In this document: piece by piece, positions 1-10,690 of the stretch
Layout: every line of letters begins with the position of its first letter
How positions within the stretch are numbered: the stretch's first letter is position 1
Source: Branchiostoma floridae
Taxonomy: Eukaryota > Chordata > Leptocardii > Amphioxiformes > Branchiostomatidae
NCBI RefSeq assembly: GCF_000003815.2
Contig: NC_049994.1
Coordinates: 13,979,333 to 14,002,648, forward strand
DNA length: 23,316 nt
Direction of reading: 5' to 3'
Translations under genes and position numbers: made by a program
The notes under the pieces: model-generated
What the model saw: the letters and a program-made list of their open reading frames with translations, nothing else
The model's database searches: none
What the model was told of the DNA's origin: nothing

Positions 1-517
1 AGTATGCTGAATATCGTGTCCCTCTTGAGGAAGTCAATGGCATTCCTAAAGTACTGAAGTACTATGTCTGCTATTTTTAGTCTGTTCGTAAACAAGTTAG
101 CTTGACCAGGTATCATTGCTACTATTGATACACAGCAAAATGTCGTGGAAAAAGATCAAAAGAAAGGACAGAATGCAACTGAAGAGTCATTTTCACATCA
201 GTATAAACTGCGAAAATGGGTAATAAAACATCACGGCCTAGAACCTTTGGTTACAATATCTATCCGCTGCTTTGTGTTGCTTTTGGCGTGGTTTGATTTT
301 TTTCGCTTTGACTTCACTGAGACGTAGGAAAAGCTTTTAGTCTCTACATAGCCTCACCGGCAGTCCCTGTGCGACACACCAACATTCCGAGGTGTGAGGG
401 AGATGGGGAAAGTGTCATATATCTAACCCACAGCTACTTCTTTAGAAAACCATTGAGTGTTCGGTAAAGGAAATGCTTCATTTCTAGTAGGCGCGCGTTT
501 TGAACATTGTTTAGTAA

Positions 518-703
518 TGTAAATCAGCTAAACGAGAATCTTCATAATATATACAATGTCAGATATCGATATGGCATTTGACCACATTCGAATTCGTCCG
601 TATACCTTCGTGTGATGTAAATCGCCTAAACAAGTATATGCATAAGCACAATGTTTGATATGGCATTCGACCACATTCGTCCGTTTGTCTTCGTAAAAGC
701 AAA
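518..703. repeat. Two-copy tandem duplication, ~98-bp unit
   Basis: The unit begins tgtaaatc(a/g)cctaaac-like at 518 and again at 616. It shares atatggcatt(t/c)gaccacattcg and a ccttcgt/tcttcgt end. The second copy is about 10 bp shorter. Copies are clearly diverged, so the duplication is not recent. Confidence 0.8.
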
Positions 704-2212
704 TACACATAAGAGCACTAAACGGTTAGGTAGTTAACACCACCATTGTAAACTAGTTGGAACATTGACAAACATAGTCTGTCGCCAGGTATTTAGCAGC
801 CAACGTGACTGAATAAACAGTTTTGGCAGTGTCTGATGTATCTCCTGCAAGCTGGTGAACATCTGCGTTACACTTAAAATAGAGTGCCGTCTTCCCTTTT
901 CTTTTACATGTGTTCCTGCATCAAGTAAAGGGGTTTTACATTTTTTTCTGATGTTCCAAAGATTTTGTCTCAGATATTTTGAGAAAAACCTTCATTTTCT
1001 CATGATTTTGGCGATGCGATAAGACAAAAAACAACAATTCATGGGATTTATTCAATAATCCTATGATCTTGCCTGGTCCAATAATCAAATTTTCATCCAG
1101 CCTGCTGGGAGTTTCAGAGGTTGATGCCATGGAAGTGATTAGTGCTAAATTGATGACCCTGTCCACGGCAGAACCAAACCAAAAACACGTCCAGCTCCTG
1201 GAGGAGTTTTCGAAATCTATATCTTATCCTCCAACGCTTTGGAGGGTTTTACGACACCTTCCATTCATCCACCCCGTGCATTGGAGGATTAAATCCGACG
1301 CCACTGTGCAGAAGTAATACATGAATATGCCTCACATACACCTTCACACAGGAACCGTCGTTTGATCATCGTCCCACGGGTATGATTCACTAAAGCACGA
1401 CTCGACGTAAAGATTAGGATCTAACATCTATCTTGGTTTGGCAGCGTGATTCGTATCTCACACTGAGATCTACTGAATACCACATACAATACCATCCTCG
1501 AACAATCAGTTGTTGTTTTCTTTAATTTCTTAATTCAGTTGTAGAAAAATCTATGTAAAATGCACCCACGTCATGGATATTGTAGTTCTTCTATATTTCA
1601 AGCTGTTTGGTTAAAGACTTGCAGTACAAAGTCGGTTGAACCGTATGGCACTAAGTACATAGATGCATTTATACATACATACAGAAAGAACAACCTATGC
1701 TAAATCGCTACAGGTTGTTGGTAGAGATAAGAAAGTCTCATTGTGTTGCAGGAAAAAGTCTATTTCCATTCGTGGAATGAAACTCACAATCTTATGTGTA
1801 CAATGTTATGTCTGTTTATTGAAGATAGCGAATCGAAAACTTCTTTCATTTCTTTTCTTAATTTTTGACAAAAGTATTTCATTTGTTTTTTCAAGGCCGT
1901 ATACAAAATGCCAATAGGCGTAGAGAAACTTTTGAACCTCTTCGTTTGTCTTTTTCTAGGGAGACAGACATGTGTGATGCAGGTCTGCAGTGCGTCTTAC
2001 CAGTTTCTGTTAATTGATTTAATGTCCTCTGTGCACATTTTGTAGTAAATGACAGACCATATAAATGTTGTAACCAATTATGCTTTTATGTAGAAGATGG
2101 GTTAAGTCAAAACAGGAGAGTCGACGTTAAACTGTTATCATAATTATATATTTATTCTTTCGGCTGATATGCAGCCAATATTGCCCAACTAGCCGCAGGT
2201 TGGTACATGTAC

Positions 2213-2675
2213 TTAAGAAAACCACTAGAGTCAGTGAGAACTAATTTGTCATAATCATCATAATTACGTGAACTATTTGCAGCTTCTTGTTTTGCGGGCT
2301 TGCTCTTAAATCTATGGTTGAACCTTACATCTCGTACGAAGTTTTCAGTTCAGTTCAGTCATCCCTCAGGTGACACTCGTACGAAACCGTCCACTTACAA
2401 CAGTTCCTCTTCCCTAGCCTGATTGGCATCAAAACCTTCTTGAGTTGGGTAACCTTCAGAGTTTCCTAAGAATACCATTAGGATCAGCCGGGACTAATTT
2501 GTCATAATCATCATATTCACGTGTACTGTTTGCATTTTCTAGCTTGTTTTTGTGGGCTCGCTCTTAAAAACGATCCACGGTTGAATTCTAGGTATTTTGC
2601 AAAACTGTTCCCCTTCCCTAGCCTGAATGGCATCAAAACCTTCTTGAGTTGGGTAACCTTCAGAGTTTCCTGAGT
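2213..2675. repeat. Two-copy tandem duplication, ~250-bp unit
   Basis: Copy 1 (about 2213-2463) and copy 2 (about 2464-2675) share actaatttgtcataatcatc, a gggct(t/c)gctcttaaa block and ggcatcaaaaccttcttgag followed by ttgggtaaccttcagagttt. Copy 1 is longer partly because of a 35-bp insertion at 2341-2375. Confidence 0.85.
2331..2385. mobile_element. 35-bp insertion flanked by 10-bp direct repeats
   Basis: The sequence ctcgtacgaa occurs at 2331-2340 and 2376-2385, flanking 35 bp that contain cagttcagttcagtcatc and ctcaggtgaca. The insert is absent from the paired copy of the surrounding tandem duplication. It looks like a small insertion with target duplication, or the remnant end of a larger element. 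Confidence 0.45.
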
Positions 2676-3077
2676 GATTTTGAACATCAGCCCCTCGTGT
2701 GCCGGAGGATGATGACTTCTACATCCTGTTAAAGTGAAGATAAGGCCGGGCAATGTTTATCATTATCCCCTGTGGGCTCAGCGGTTAGTTCTAACTCACC
2801 AATGATGTTCCACGTGGCAAGCGCAATCAACAACGTTGTTTAGCTGTAGGTATTGGAGGGTCATTTTGACGCTTAGCGCTTAATCATCTGGATCTTTTTA
2901 AGACCCCCTATTGCAGGGTTTTGTCACCAAAACTCGACGTACCCTTCAGAACAACACTTATTTCATTTTATTTTTTCAGAACATTTTTTCTGGCAAATCT
3001 TTGTCATTCTATTACGCTCCAAATGTCGACATACGGTCAAAAGACGAAACGCACATTCTGTGTTTAGCTAGGCCTGT

Positions 3078-3188
3078 ACTCCGGACCAAGAAAAACTTTA
3101 CCAGTAAACAAATTTCAGGTTTTCAACACGTTACTCCGGACCAAAACAAAACTTTATCAGTAAACAAATTTCAGGTTTTGAACACGTT
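3078..3188. repeat. Two-copy 55/56-bp tandem repeat
   Basis: Units at 3078-3132 and 3133-3188 both start actccggacca and share agtaaacaaatttcaggttt and caacacgtt/gaacacgtt. They differ by one base of length and a few substitutions, so this is a comparatively young duplication. Confidence 0.9.
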
Positions 3189-5261
3189 CGTACAACAACT
3201 TTGAATGTATTCTCTGAATATGCAATCTAAAATAGATATTTAATCGATCATAGAAGGAAATGAGACAGATTTCAACTCTCAAGGGAGCACAATCTACACA
3301 GCAGAACAGATCATAATCAATGCAGACATTAAATGAACTCGCAGAAGTCAGTGATCTATTTCTTTTTTTGATTAGGCAGTACTTGCTTGCTTAAGTCGAG
3401 TCCATCCGGTCTCGAGTCGAGACGGCTAGCTGCCTCTGTGTTCCCTGTCGCTCATTACTATGTATATGCTGTCAACCTCAAGGCCGGTGTCTTTCTTGGG
3501 TATGTCAATGAATGTTGCTGCTGCTGGTTTTCCCGGCCTCCTCTTAAACCCCTGTCACTTTTGGCGACAATCGATCGGGCGACGATTCTGCGGCAATCGC
3601 CCGAGCCTCGCTTATCATTATAACTATATTGCACAACAATTGTACAAGGTACAAAGTATGGTTTATATTTAACAAGGACGGTTTTCAGGTGAAAAATACG
3701 CGCAACCCTCTGTCGATCTTAAATATGGCCGATCTTCCATCAATGCGCCCGAAGATCGTGGATAAGATGACATGAGTATTGCCATGTCTGGGTGTCCAGA
3801 GCGCCAGGTCAGCAGCAACTTCTTCGCGCCTGCCCTGAAAACTGTGGTCTTCTTGTTTGAATTCCATCGGACAGTTTTGGTATACCAGCATAGAGATAGT
3901 GTGTAGTGTCTGCTGCCCTTCGTAATGTAAGAAGGCATCCTAGATCGAAGCCAAATGCACAAGATTTCAGGTCAAAAAACCTTTACGATGCTATGTGAGC
4001 GTGGTGATGACCAACTGCCCTCTTTAGACAATTGGACCACTAGGTTAAGCTAGTACCTTTTTCGCCTGGATCTTTTCCATCCAAAATTGATGCTAAGAGA
4101 GATAAAAACAGCTTTGTCTGCTTTTCTTTCTTTGAGGACCTTTGGTTTCACGTCGACCATTCTCCTCCATGAGCTTATCTGATAATTAAGACATATCGTT
4201 GATATCCAACCGTTCTTAAAAGTAGATTCTCGTATGTTAAACATTATTCTGTTGCAGGCAGTGTAAGTGCATAGAGTTCCCATACATAATATTGTTCCTG
4301 TGGCCCTACGTCACCTACCTCACTCTCAGATGCCAGTTCGTGTTGACCTAAAATGCTCTTTGACTTATCTATAATTAAGGTGAATTCCCATGGCAACAGA
4401 GAATTGCCACAAACAAAGGATATGTACTTAATGGCCCATTCTGATACTTCTTTGGGTTAGGATATCTACTACATGATCTACATCTCGCATTCGCTTTAGT
4501 ATTGGTCTATGCAATGCAATGGTTTCCATTGTATTTTCTTCTGAAGAAAATGCAAGCAACGCATCAATCTTCCCTGTTATCGTACTGTTCAGGTGAGAGC
4601 TCCGTGTCGAAAGGGCTCCATATCAGCTGGATTCCAGAAAATCACCCATTAGATAGACTGAAAATCGGAAAACCCAAAAGTGCACTCTGCGGCTTAGTCT
4701 ATCTCTTCATCTTAATTGAAACATTTTGCCGAAAGTTTTTCCATCAAGAATCGAAGTCGTATTTTCCCTGAAACAATTCATCATTCTGGTGTTGTGATGT
4801 AGCCCCACTGTCACCTCACGGCGAACATTTTTGAGCCCGACAATGGAAAAATCGAAGTCAATCATTCGAAATCTCTCGTAATCTTGTTTCAATATACATA
4901 CGAACCCGCTGGTATAATATAGTGTGCAACTTTATAAAAAGATAAGAGCTTGCTGCTCGTTAAAACATTTGGTTTCTGTCTGCAACTCTGCTCTGACTGT
5001 ACAGTTGATGGAATCTGTTTTGTATACAAAATGCGACTTGGAGAGAAAAGCCTTTGACAAAAATGATCTCATTGTGGCTCAGCAGCGACTTGAGGAGCAT
5101 CTGTTCGTAGACTGATAAGAAGTGTACAGTCAGCCCCGTGTCTAAATGGACTCGAAATGGACGTCCCCGTTATCCATCTAACCAGCAAGCCTTTTGATGC
5201 TAAAAGGTACTGCGTCGTCGTCCTTTAGCGGGTCGACCACCTTGAAGAAAAGGTCGTCAGA

Positions 5262-5695
5262 ATGTCTCCTCTTGGTGAAGCGGAAGGCTTTCTAAACCTT
5301 AAGTAACATGTCACATCTCACTACAAGAGCAACGTGTTAGCATACGAGGTGTGGAACCTAAATCATGAAAACAATTGCTTTTGTAAATATCAGGATACAG
5401 TTGACTACAACGTTGCATGTTTTACCAAACCACATCAAATTTGAAGATTCTGTATGTACAAGGTCTTACATATTTTCTCCGCTTGGTAAATCGAGAGTAT
5501 TTCTAGATGTTAGGTAACATGTCACATCTCACTTAGAGAGCTACGTGTTGGCATACGAGGTGTGGAACCTAAATCATAAAAACAATAAAAAAATATTTGG
5601 ATATAGTTAACTACCTCGGTACAGCATCTGTCTCACCAAACCACATCAAAGAATCATTAAAGTGGAATGAATGGAAGATCCGTGTATGTACATTG
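5262..5695. repeat. Two-copy tandem duplication, 211-bp unit
   Basis: Shared blocks taacatgtcacatctcact (5304 and 5515), catacgaggtgtggaaccta, and accaaaccacatcaaa lie 211 bp apart. Both copies open with a ctccgcttggta/ctcttggtga-like block. No coding potential is seen. Confidence 0.88.
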
Positions 5696-6160
5696 TCTTT
5701 GACCTCTTTGATGTGAATGTTTTTAACTTCCGAAATATGTATTTCTTTCCGTAAGATATACAAACTTAAATCATCGCTAAGTCTTGTAAAATTAATAACT
5801 TAGAAGTATGTAGCAATACAGTTTTACCTCTTACAATGGACGTTGATAAAGTCAAGTTCGAGAACCTTACCTTGTACGATGCCGTCCTTAACTATGCCAG
5901 TAGTTTGCCATCATGATTTATGCCCCTATCATTGTGAGCCATCAACTTCAAATTGTACCTTTTATCTGGGCTATATTTCATCAGCATAACGTATAATTTG
6001 CGTGGACCAGAAAATGGGAGATACCAAATTGGTGCGGAGCCAGCCTGCCACAAATTTGAATGTCATTTAGTGAATGACCTTCGTGAAACTTTTAGAAGGT
6101 CAAAGACGTCCTGCTGTTCTATTCTCCCACTTTACGCAGCTGGATGTAGCACTTGGGATG

Positions 6161-6374
6161 GCTGGAGTTCCCTGATGTATATGGCCTCCTTTATACCCCT
6201 AACAAAGTAGTTCTTTTCCGTGTCCTAAGTAACTAAGTAAACAGGACTACTTTGTAAGAGGTATAAAGGAGTCCATACATCAGGACACTCCAGCCTTTAC
6301 CTAACAGAGACTTCAAACTTCATGTCACAATCCTACTTCGTAAGAGGTATAAAGGAGTCCATATACATCCATAC
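6161..6374. repeat. Inverted repeat plus tandem third copy
   Basis: 6161-6211 is the reverse complement of 6245-6294 over about 50 bp with few mismatches (core gtataaaggag on the right arm), separated by about 33 bp. A third, direct copy of the right arm begins near 6332, and the sequence after it (aacagagac) also repeats. This could be a MITE or a foldback from local rearrangement; no clear target duplication was found. Confidence 0.7.
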
Positions 6375-6790
6375 TTCACCGAACAGAGACGAGGGTGTTA
6401 TAAACTTCCTGGCACTTTTGACCATTTGCTGACGTCATGTGTCCGCAACATCAAGTGTTGATAAGATCACGTGTCTGTAACTCTCGCGACATCTTCTGCC
6501 GGTCAGAAATGCTGCAGCTACCATCACCTTGTCACGTTCTATATTTTACGTCCTCATGGCTTTACTTTATGCTGTGTAGTTCTCATCGTAATTAAAGAAG
6601 TACTGTACAAGGGTTTTAAAATATTTGTTCTTTGCTCTGTCCGAATACCTTTTGCTAGTCATAAAAGGAGCAGCGACCAGGAACCTGTCCCTAAGGTTAA
6701 GTTGCATATTTCATTTCACATCTCCATAGCTTTTCTTGATATCTGGACAATACCTTCGTAATCAAAGAAGGACAGGGTCTTAAAGACATT

Positions 6791-6853
6791 TTTTTCTCTA
6801 GGAAGATCTTCTACTCACCAGAAATGCTGCAGCTCCATCAGCCTGTCCCTGAG
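6791..6853 (+). pseudogene. Decoy copy of exon A start (degenerate)
   Basis: A pyrimidine tract with ctctag then gaag precedes atcttctactcaccagaaa, matching the real exon start at 7267. In the exon frame this reads like DLL.TRNA with a stop soon after. It keeps AG dinucleotides usable as an acceptor but has no long open frame. Confidence 0.65.
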
Positions 6854-7067
6854 GTTACGCTGCCTATGTTACGTCTCCGTTGCTTCTCTTTGTGTCTTGT
6901 GATTCCCCAGACAATACCATCGAAAGACGGACAGGGTCTTTTATTTCTCTCTCCAAGACCTGCCAGTCGGAAACGTTGTATATGCCCCGTCTCGTACACT
7001 GATATTTATGCTGTGTGGTTCTCTAAGCAATAGTATAGTAATCAAAGAAGTACAAGATCTATGAAAC

Positions 7068-7135
7068 ATTTTACCTCTCCCCCTGGATCTTCTACCCGCC
7101 AAAACGCTCCCGACACATCCATCCTGTCTCTGAGG
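7068..7135 (+). pseudogene. Decoy copy of exon A start with destroyed acceptor
   Basis: The tract cctctccccct matches the real one, but the acceptor AG is GG here (ccccctgg against ccccctag at 7259-7266). Similarity carries on about 45 bp into exon-like sequence (atcttctacccgccaaaacg), giving DLLPAK in the GAD frame before frame loss and a stop. It lies 180 bp before the true exon. Confidence 0.7.
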
Positions 7136-7266
7136 TTACATTGCATATGTTACGTCCCCATGGTTATGCTTTATGTTGTGTGATTCTCTGTGCAATACTA
7201 ACGTAAACAAAGCAGGATAAGCTATTATATCTCTTTGAAACATTTGTTTTTTTCCTCTCCCCCTAG

Positions 7267-7503
7267 ATCTTCTACCCACCAGAAACGCCCCCGCCACCAC
7301 CACACTGTTCCTGACCAAGGTAGTGGAGATCCTGTGCGACTATGTCCGGAAGACGTACGACCGGAGCGAGAAGGTGGTGGACTTCCACCATCCTCAAGAC
7401 CTGAAGAAGTTCCTGGACCTGGAGATTCCCGACGAGCGGCCCGAAACACTGGAGAAGATCCTGGAGTCCTGCCGGGAAACTCTCAAGTATGGAGTCAAAA
7501 CAG
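7267..7503 (+). CDS. GAD: GAD exon A (N-terminal side of the PLP domain)
   Basis: This exon gives 78 full codons plus split codons at both ends. It starts with the last two bases of an Asp codon and reads on as LLPTRNAPATTT, then VVEILCDYVRKTYDRSEKV, VDFHHP and CRETLKYGVKT, matching the stretch before the catalytic core of animal GADs. The acceptor is a strong pyrimidine tract ending ccccctag at 7259-7266; the donor is gtgagc from 7504. It starts in phase 1, so the preceding exon should end with a single G, but I could not find that exon in the first 7.2 kb. Met is not the start here: the run is open upstream through the acceptor, and the apparent GTG start at 7323 is an internal Val. The exon is GC-rich against AT-rich introns. 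Both of its edges are copied in the flanking introns. Confidence 0.95.
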
Positions 7504-7669
7504 GTGAGCGCCTTACATCAACATACAGTACATGTACACATTATACATATTAGGTTTTAATGACAGACCTTTGACAGCCTGTGTACTGTAACTGTGAAAT
7601 CTGCTTTATAAAGTACGTAGTACCAAGTAATGAAGCAACGTCACAGAAAACAACTAGATCAACAACAAG

Positions 7670-7745
7670 AAGTATGGAGTCAAAACAAGTGAGCGTCTTA
7701 CATCATATTCGCATTACAATGCTCATTCGGTTTTAATGACAGGGC
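7670..7745 (+). pseudogene. Duplicate of exon A end and donor site
   Basis: Positions 7670-7688 repeat the last 19 nt of exon A (7485-7503) with one change, the final exonic G to A. The copy continues into a gtgagcg.cttacatca donor region and a ggttttaatgacag block. The GT at 7689-7690 is intact. The offset is 185 bp, so use of this donor would lengthen the exon out of frame. Confidence 0.85.
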
Positions 7746-7914
7746 TGTATACTAACGTCAACTGAATCAAATACAACTGAATCAACAACAACAAGTAATC
7801 AGAGATGACAGACTTCGTCAACTTGAGCATATTGCCTTGTGACCCTTCATTAGCACAGACGGATACAAAAGCACTGAAGATGTATGGCAATGCTGTATTG
7901 TAAATATTGAAAAT

Positions 7915-7999
7915 CACAGAAACACAAAAACACACGCACATACACACATGCACACACACACAAACAAACACACACACACACACCGCACACACACAAAGA
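7915..7999. repeat. (CA)n microsatellite, imperfect
   Basis: A stretch dominated by CA dinucleotides with interruptions (cacacgcacatacacac and similar). The Val/Cys-rich reverse open frame over it is an artefact of the repeat. Confidence 0.95.
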
Positions 8000-8863
8000 A
8001 AGACAAAATAGTACTTTCCTTCCATGGCATCATGATCAGTCCGTCATGAGGCACGTAATGATTGTGGTTTGGTGAAATTGATTTTGATGACCATGGTTAT
8101 AATAAGACTTGGTGATAAAAATGATTATGGTGATAATGATTGCAATTCTTCAAAAAAGTAATTGTCATGTACTATGCTGGTATGCTGCATTAAGTTTAGA
8201 GTTTAATCTTAATCTACTCCACAAATGTCTGTTTTCTCCCAAACATGTATCAGCAATGATGGAAATGTTCATCATACTGCAATAGACAAAATTAAGTGCA
8301 CAGTCAATGCGCTATCGAGTAACCTTCAATTCTACCCGGTTGATCAGCGCCTGTCGCCGGCAGCTAGCAGCGGATCTAATCGGTTGGAAACGCTTCTGTA
8401 TCAAGAGGAGCAACCGTGTTCTACATGTCATGTGTGGCCTGTTTAGCGCCAAGAAGCTGTCGTCTCGGTATCCGCGGTCGGTCCATCAAGTCTTTGCATC
8501 AGGTAGGCTTTTGCAAAAGAGGATTACGGGTTGGCCGCCGGGTTGTCTCCCAAACGGCCGTCCTTAGGGAAACATTCACCACGGCTTGTCACGGCTTCGC
8601 GTAGGATGGCGGTTTGCTCGAAATGGGATCATCAATAATGTCTTGTAAGCGTACACGGGCCATAAATGTGGCGGTGTCGCCGCGCGCTTCGATGCTGCTG
8701 CTTCCATCGTTTTATGGTCGTTTCATCTTCACGTTACATGTCACCGTGTCCTCCCTACTAACAGTTATTTATTTACGCACTGATAGATCTTTGCGCTGGC
8801 GTCAGGTGCAGCTAATTCACCACTCTTTCACACCAAACAAGTTTGCTAGAACCAATGCTGCCT

Positions 8864-9169
8864 AGCCTCATTCACCGGCGTCTCTGGGGGCCTTGGGCTT
8901 TTTTTTTTTGTGGGAGGGGGGATGGATTCGCTTCGCGATATTTAATCGGGAATACGCCGGAAAAGAAAAACATGCCGGGAAAGGAATATATACCGGGAAG
9001 CTTGTAGAAGTTGCACGCCTGTGCTGGGGGCCCGTACAACCTTTCATGTATATATTCCTTTCCCGGCATATTTTCCTTTTCCGGCGTATTCCCGGTTAAA
9101 AATCGCGAATCCATCCCCCTCCCCAAAAAAATTACGCCAAGGCCCCCAGAGACTTCGGTGAATGAGGCT
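8864..9169. mobile_element. 306-bp palindromic foldback element
   Basis: The left arm 8864-8992 (agcctcattcacc, then ctctgggggccttgg, gggatggattcg, gggaatacgccggaaaa, atgccgggaaaggaata) is mirrored by the right arm 9049-9169, with a 56-bp spacer. Arms match over more than 110 bp with scattered differences. The hexamer tgctgc flanks both sides (8856-8861, 9171-9176), a possible imperfect target duplication. There is no transposase, so it is a non-autonomous MITE-like element; superfamily unclear. Open frames on both strands here are mirror artefacts. Confidence 0.88.
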
Positions 9170-9719
9170 GTGCTGCACATTCTTATGCTATCAAGGCGTA
9201 TGCTTCACCTGTCTTGGGTAATGACGAAGAAACCGCGCTAATTGCTCTAATGGGGAACGTACATCCGTCAGCAGCATTATCTACCCGCGTATCGCGCTAA
9301 GCCGGGCTGGAACAGTCTGGCGCTGGTGCTCTGCAAGGTTTTGATACGATTGTCTGCAATCGTTTTCGTCATTAACACGCGGTGATAGCGTCCCTAGGGA
9401 CCCCCATCCTGCGGTGTACTGTAATTACAACATTAACTTGTAACCAAAACACTTAAACATTTACCGATGCAAGCACATTGAATGTACATCATCCACTGTA
9501 GGCATATTTAGTAGAGGGAGTCCAAACTTAGAAAAGTTGTGACCTTCGCTTGTTGGTTATCGTGAGTTTGCAAATTAAAAATAAAGTTTTACTTGCACAC
9601 GATCAAGCACAATTGTTCAAACATGAATAAAAAACATGCACGTGTTTACTGGTTTCCAGGGGCTAACACACAGTTATTTACATCATTTTTAATACACAAC
9701 TGGGTCGTGTTAAATTCCT

Positions 9720-9915
9720 CAGGGAGACAGAAAGAGAGAGTGAGAAAATGGCATAGAGACAAAGATGGAGAAAAACATAGACGAGATTCAGAAACAGAGA
9801 GACTAAGCTAAGAGACGAGGATAGACAGACGAGGGAGACAGCAAGAAGGATTTGGGCAGAGAGACAGACAGAGACGCCACAGAGAGACTTGGAGACAGAG
9901 GGAGAAAGAAACAAA
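9720..9915. repeat. Purine-rich (GA/CAGA) low-complexity tract
   Basis: About 200 bp of nearly all A and G with sparse C on the + strand, built of gagacaga/agagaga variants. It is an irregular degenerate microsatellite. The Ser/Leu-rich reverse frame across it is a composition artefact. Confidence 0.9.
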
Positions 9916-10030
9916 GTGCCTTTGATTGAGTTACCTCCAACCATTCCTTTTTATGTGCATGCCATTTTCGTCGGTAACTCTATAACATCCCCTCGCACTG
10001 CTGCTACTAGGACTGCCGTAATGCAGCCGC

Positions 10031-10690
10031 AAATTGCTCAGGCCACTCAAGCTTCCAGCCGTCTCTTCTGATGCTTTGTGACGCTTAAACCTGCTTTGGG
10101 CACTCTCTCTCCCCAAACTTTAAACTGGGCGCTGCACCCAAAAAACATCATTGACAAACCCGAGCATTCCTCGTCGGTCTGCTGCATTTAAGATCATCTT
10201 AATTCAATCCACACAAAAAAATGCTCAGGCCCTCGTTTGATGCTTTGTGACGCTTAAACCTGCTTTGGGCACTCTCTCTCCAAACTTTAAACTGGGCGCT
10301 GCACCCAAAAACATCATTGACAAACCCGAGGTATTCCTCGCCGGTCTGCTGCATTTAAGTTCTTAATTTAATCCACACAAAAATTGCTCAAGCGACTTAA
10401 GCTTCCAACCGTCTCTTCCGATGCTTTGTGATAATCTCCAAGCAGATCCTACGGTGCCATAAGATAGTATCAAAGCTGGCCAAGGAGTAAAGCCGGCCAA
10501 AGGGAGTCAAACGGGCACCGGTGGGTGGGTTTGATACTATATTACGCCACCGTGGATCTGCTTGCAGATTAGCTTTGTGACGCTTCAACCTGCTTTGTGC
10601 ACTCTCTCCACTCCAAACTTCAAAGCGAGTTTAAACTGGGCGCTACCCAAAAACATCATTGACAAACCCAAGGCATTCCTCGCGTACCGA
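10031..10690. repeat. Three-copy tandem array, ~170-180-bp unit
   Basis: Each unit contains gatgctttgtgacgctt, cctgcttt(g)gcactctct, actgggcgct, acatcattgacaaaccc and a cattcctcg block. Anchors lie near 10070, 10239 and 10420. The third copy is split by a 140-bp insertion and resumes at 10572-10580. Copies 1 and 2 are very similar, so that duplication is fairly recent. Confidence 0.9.
10432..10571. mobile_element. 140-bp MITE with perfect 9-bp target duplication
   Basis: The ends taatct(c)caagcagatcc and its inverse ggatctgcttgcagatta are arms of about 42 bp that match at nearly 90 percent. The target gctttgtga is present on both sides (10423-10431, 10572-10580). Tandem copies 1 and 2 carry the same site uninterrupted, an internal empty-site proof. 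A 9-bp duplication is typical of Mutator-like elements, so that class is the best guess. Confidence 0.92.

Larger units (their letters stand above)
1..6480. other. Upstream non-coding region with no recognised gene
   Basis: No frame here matches a family I know, and no exon ending in the single G needed to join GAD exon A was found. It may be a GAD intron or intergenic DNA with part of the GAD 5' end. Open frames are all under 100 codons, on both strands, with AT-rich codon use. Recognisable content is limited to the local duplications and inverted repeats listed separately. Stretches 81-517, 704-2212, 2676-3077, 3189-5261 and 5696-6160 hold nothing I can assign. Confidence 0.6.
6480..7266. 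repeat. Degenerate tandem repeats ending in the exon A acceptor
   Basis: A unit of about 130-180 bp recurs, with its atcttct-like anchor at 6491, 6806, 7087 and finally 7267 (the real exon), and weaker anchors near 6645 and 6955. Each unit has an exon-A-like start, then a gaggtta..ttgcatatgttacgt block, a tatg.tgtgtg.ttctc block, a gtaatcaaagaag block and a pyrimidine tract. The array therefore carries repeated imitations of the exon A 3' splice site. Confidence 0.8.

Noticed and set aside
3-80. Open + frame from the window edge, YAEYRVPLEEVNG onward, stopping at TAG 78-80
   Set aside because: Only 25 codons with no known similarity. It could be the tail of an upstream gene, but an open run of this length is common by chance.
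3669-3962. 97-codon reverse frame that might be an eroded transposon protein
   Set aside because: No motif could be recognised, and an overlapping frame of similar length exists on the same strand.
4924-5115. 63-codon + frame ending in a plausible-looking charged stretch, with an acceptor-like cag before ttgatgg
   Set aside because: No family recognised, no partner exon, and AT-rich codon use like the surroundings.
5836-5916. Short ATG frame MDVDKVKFENLTLY..., 26 codons
   Set aside because: Too short to separate from chance; no motif or neighbour supports it.
1-7266. GAD N-terminal exons
   Set aside because: I looked for an exon ending in a single G at a GT donor and coding for the residues usually before DLLP, but found none convincing.
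8872-9241. Overlapping frames of 68-102 codons on both strands
   Set aside because: They lie in the palindromic element and mirror each other; they are artefacts of the inverted arms.
9678-9944. Ser/Leu/Val-rich reverse frame of 88 codons
   Set aside because: It is the translation of the purine-rich tract; composition explains it.
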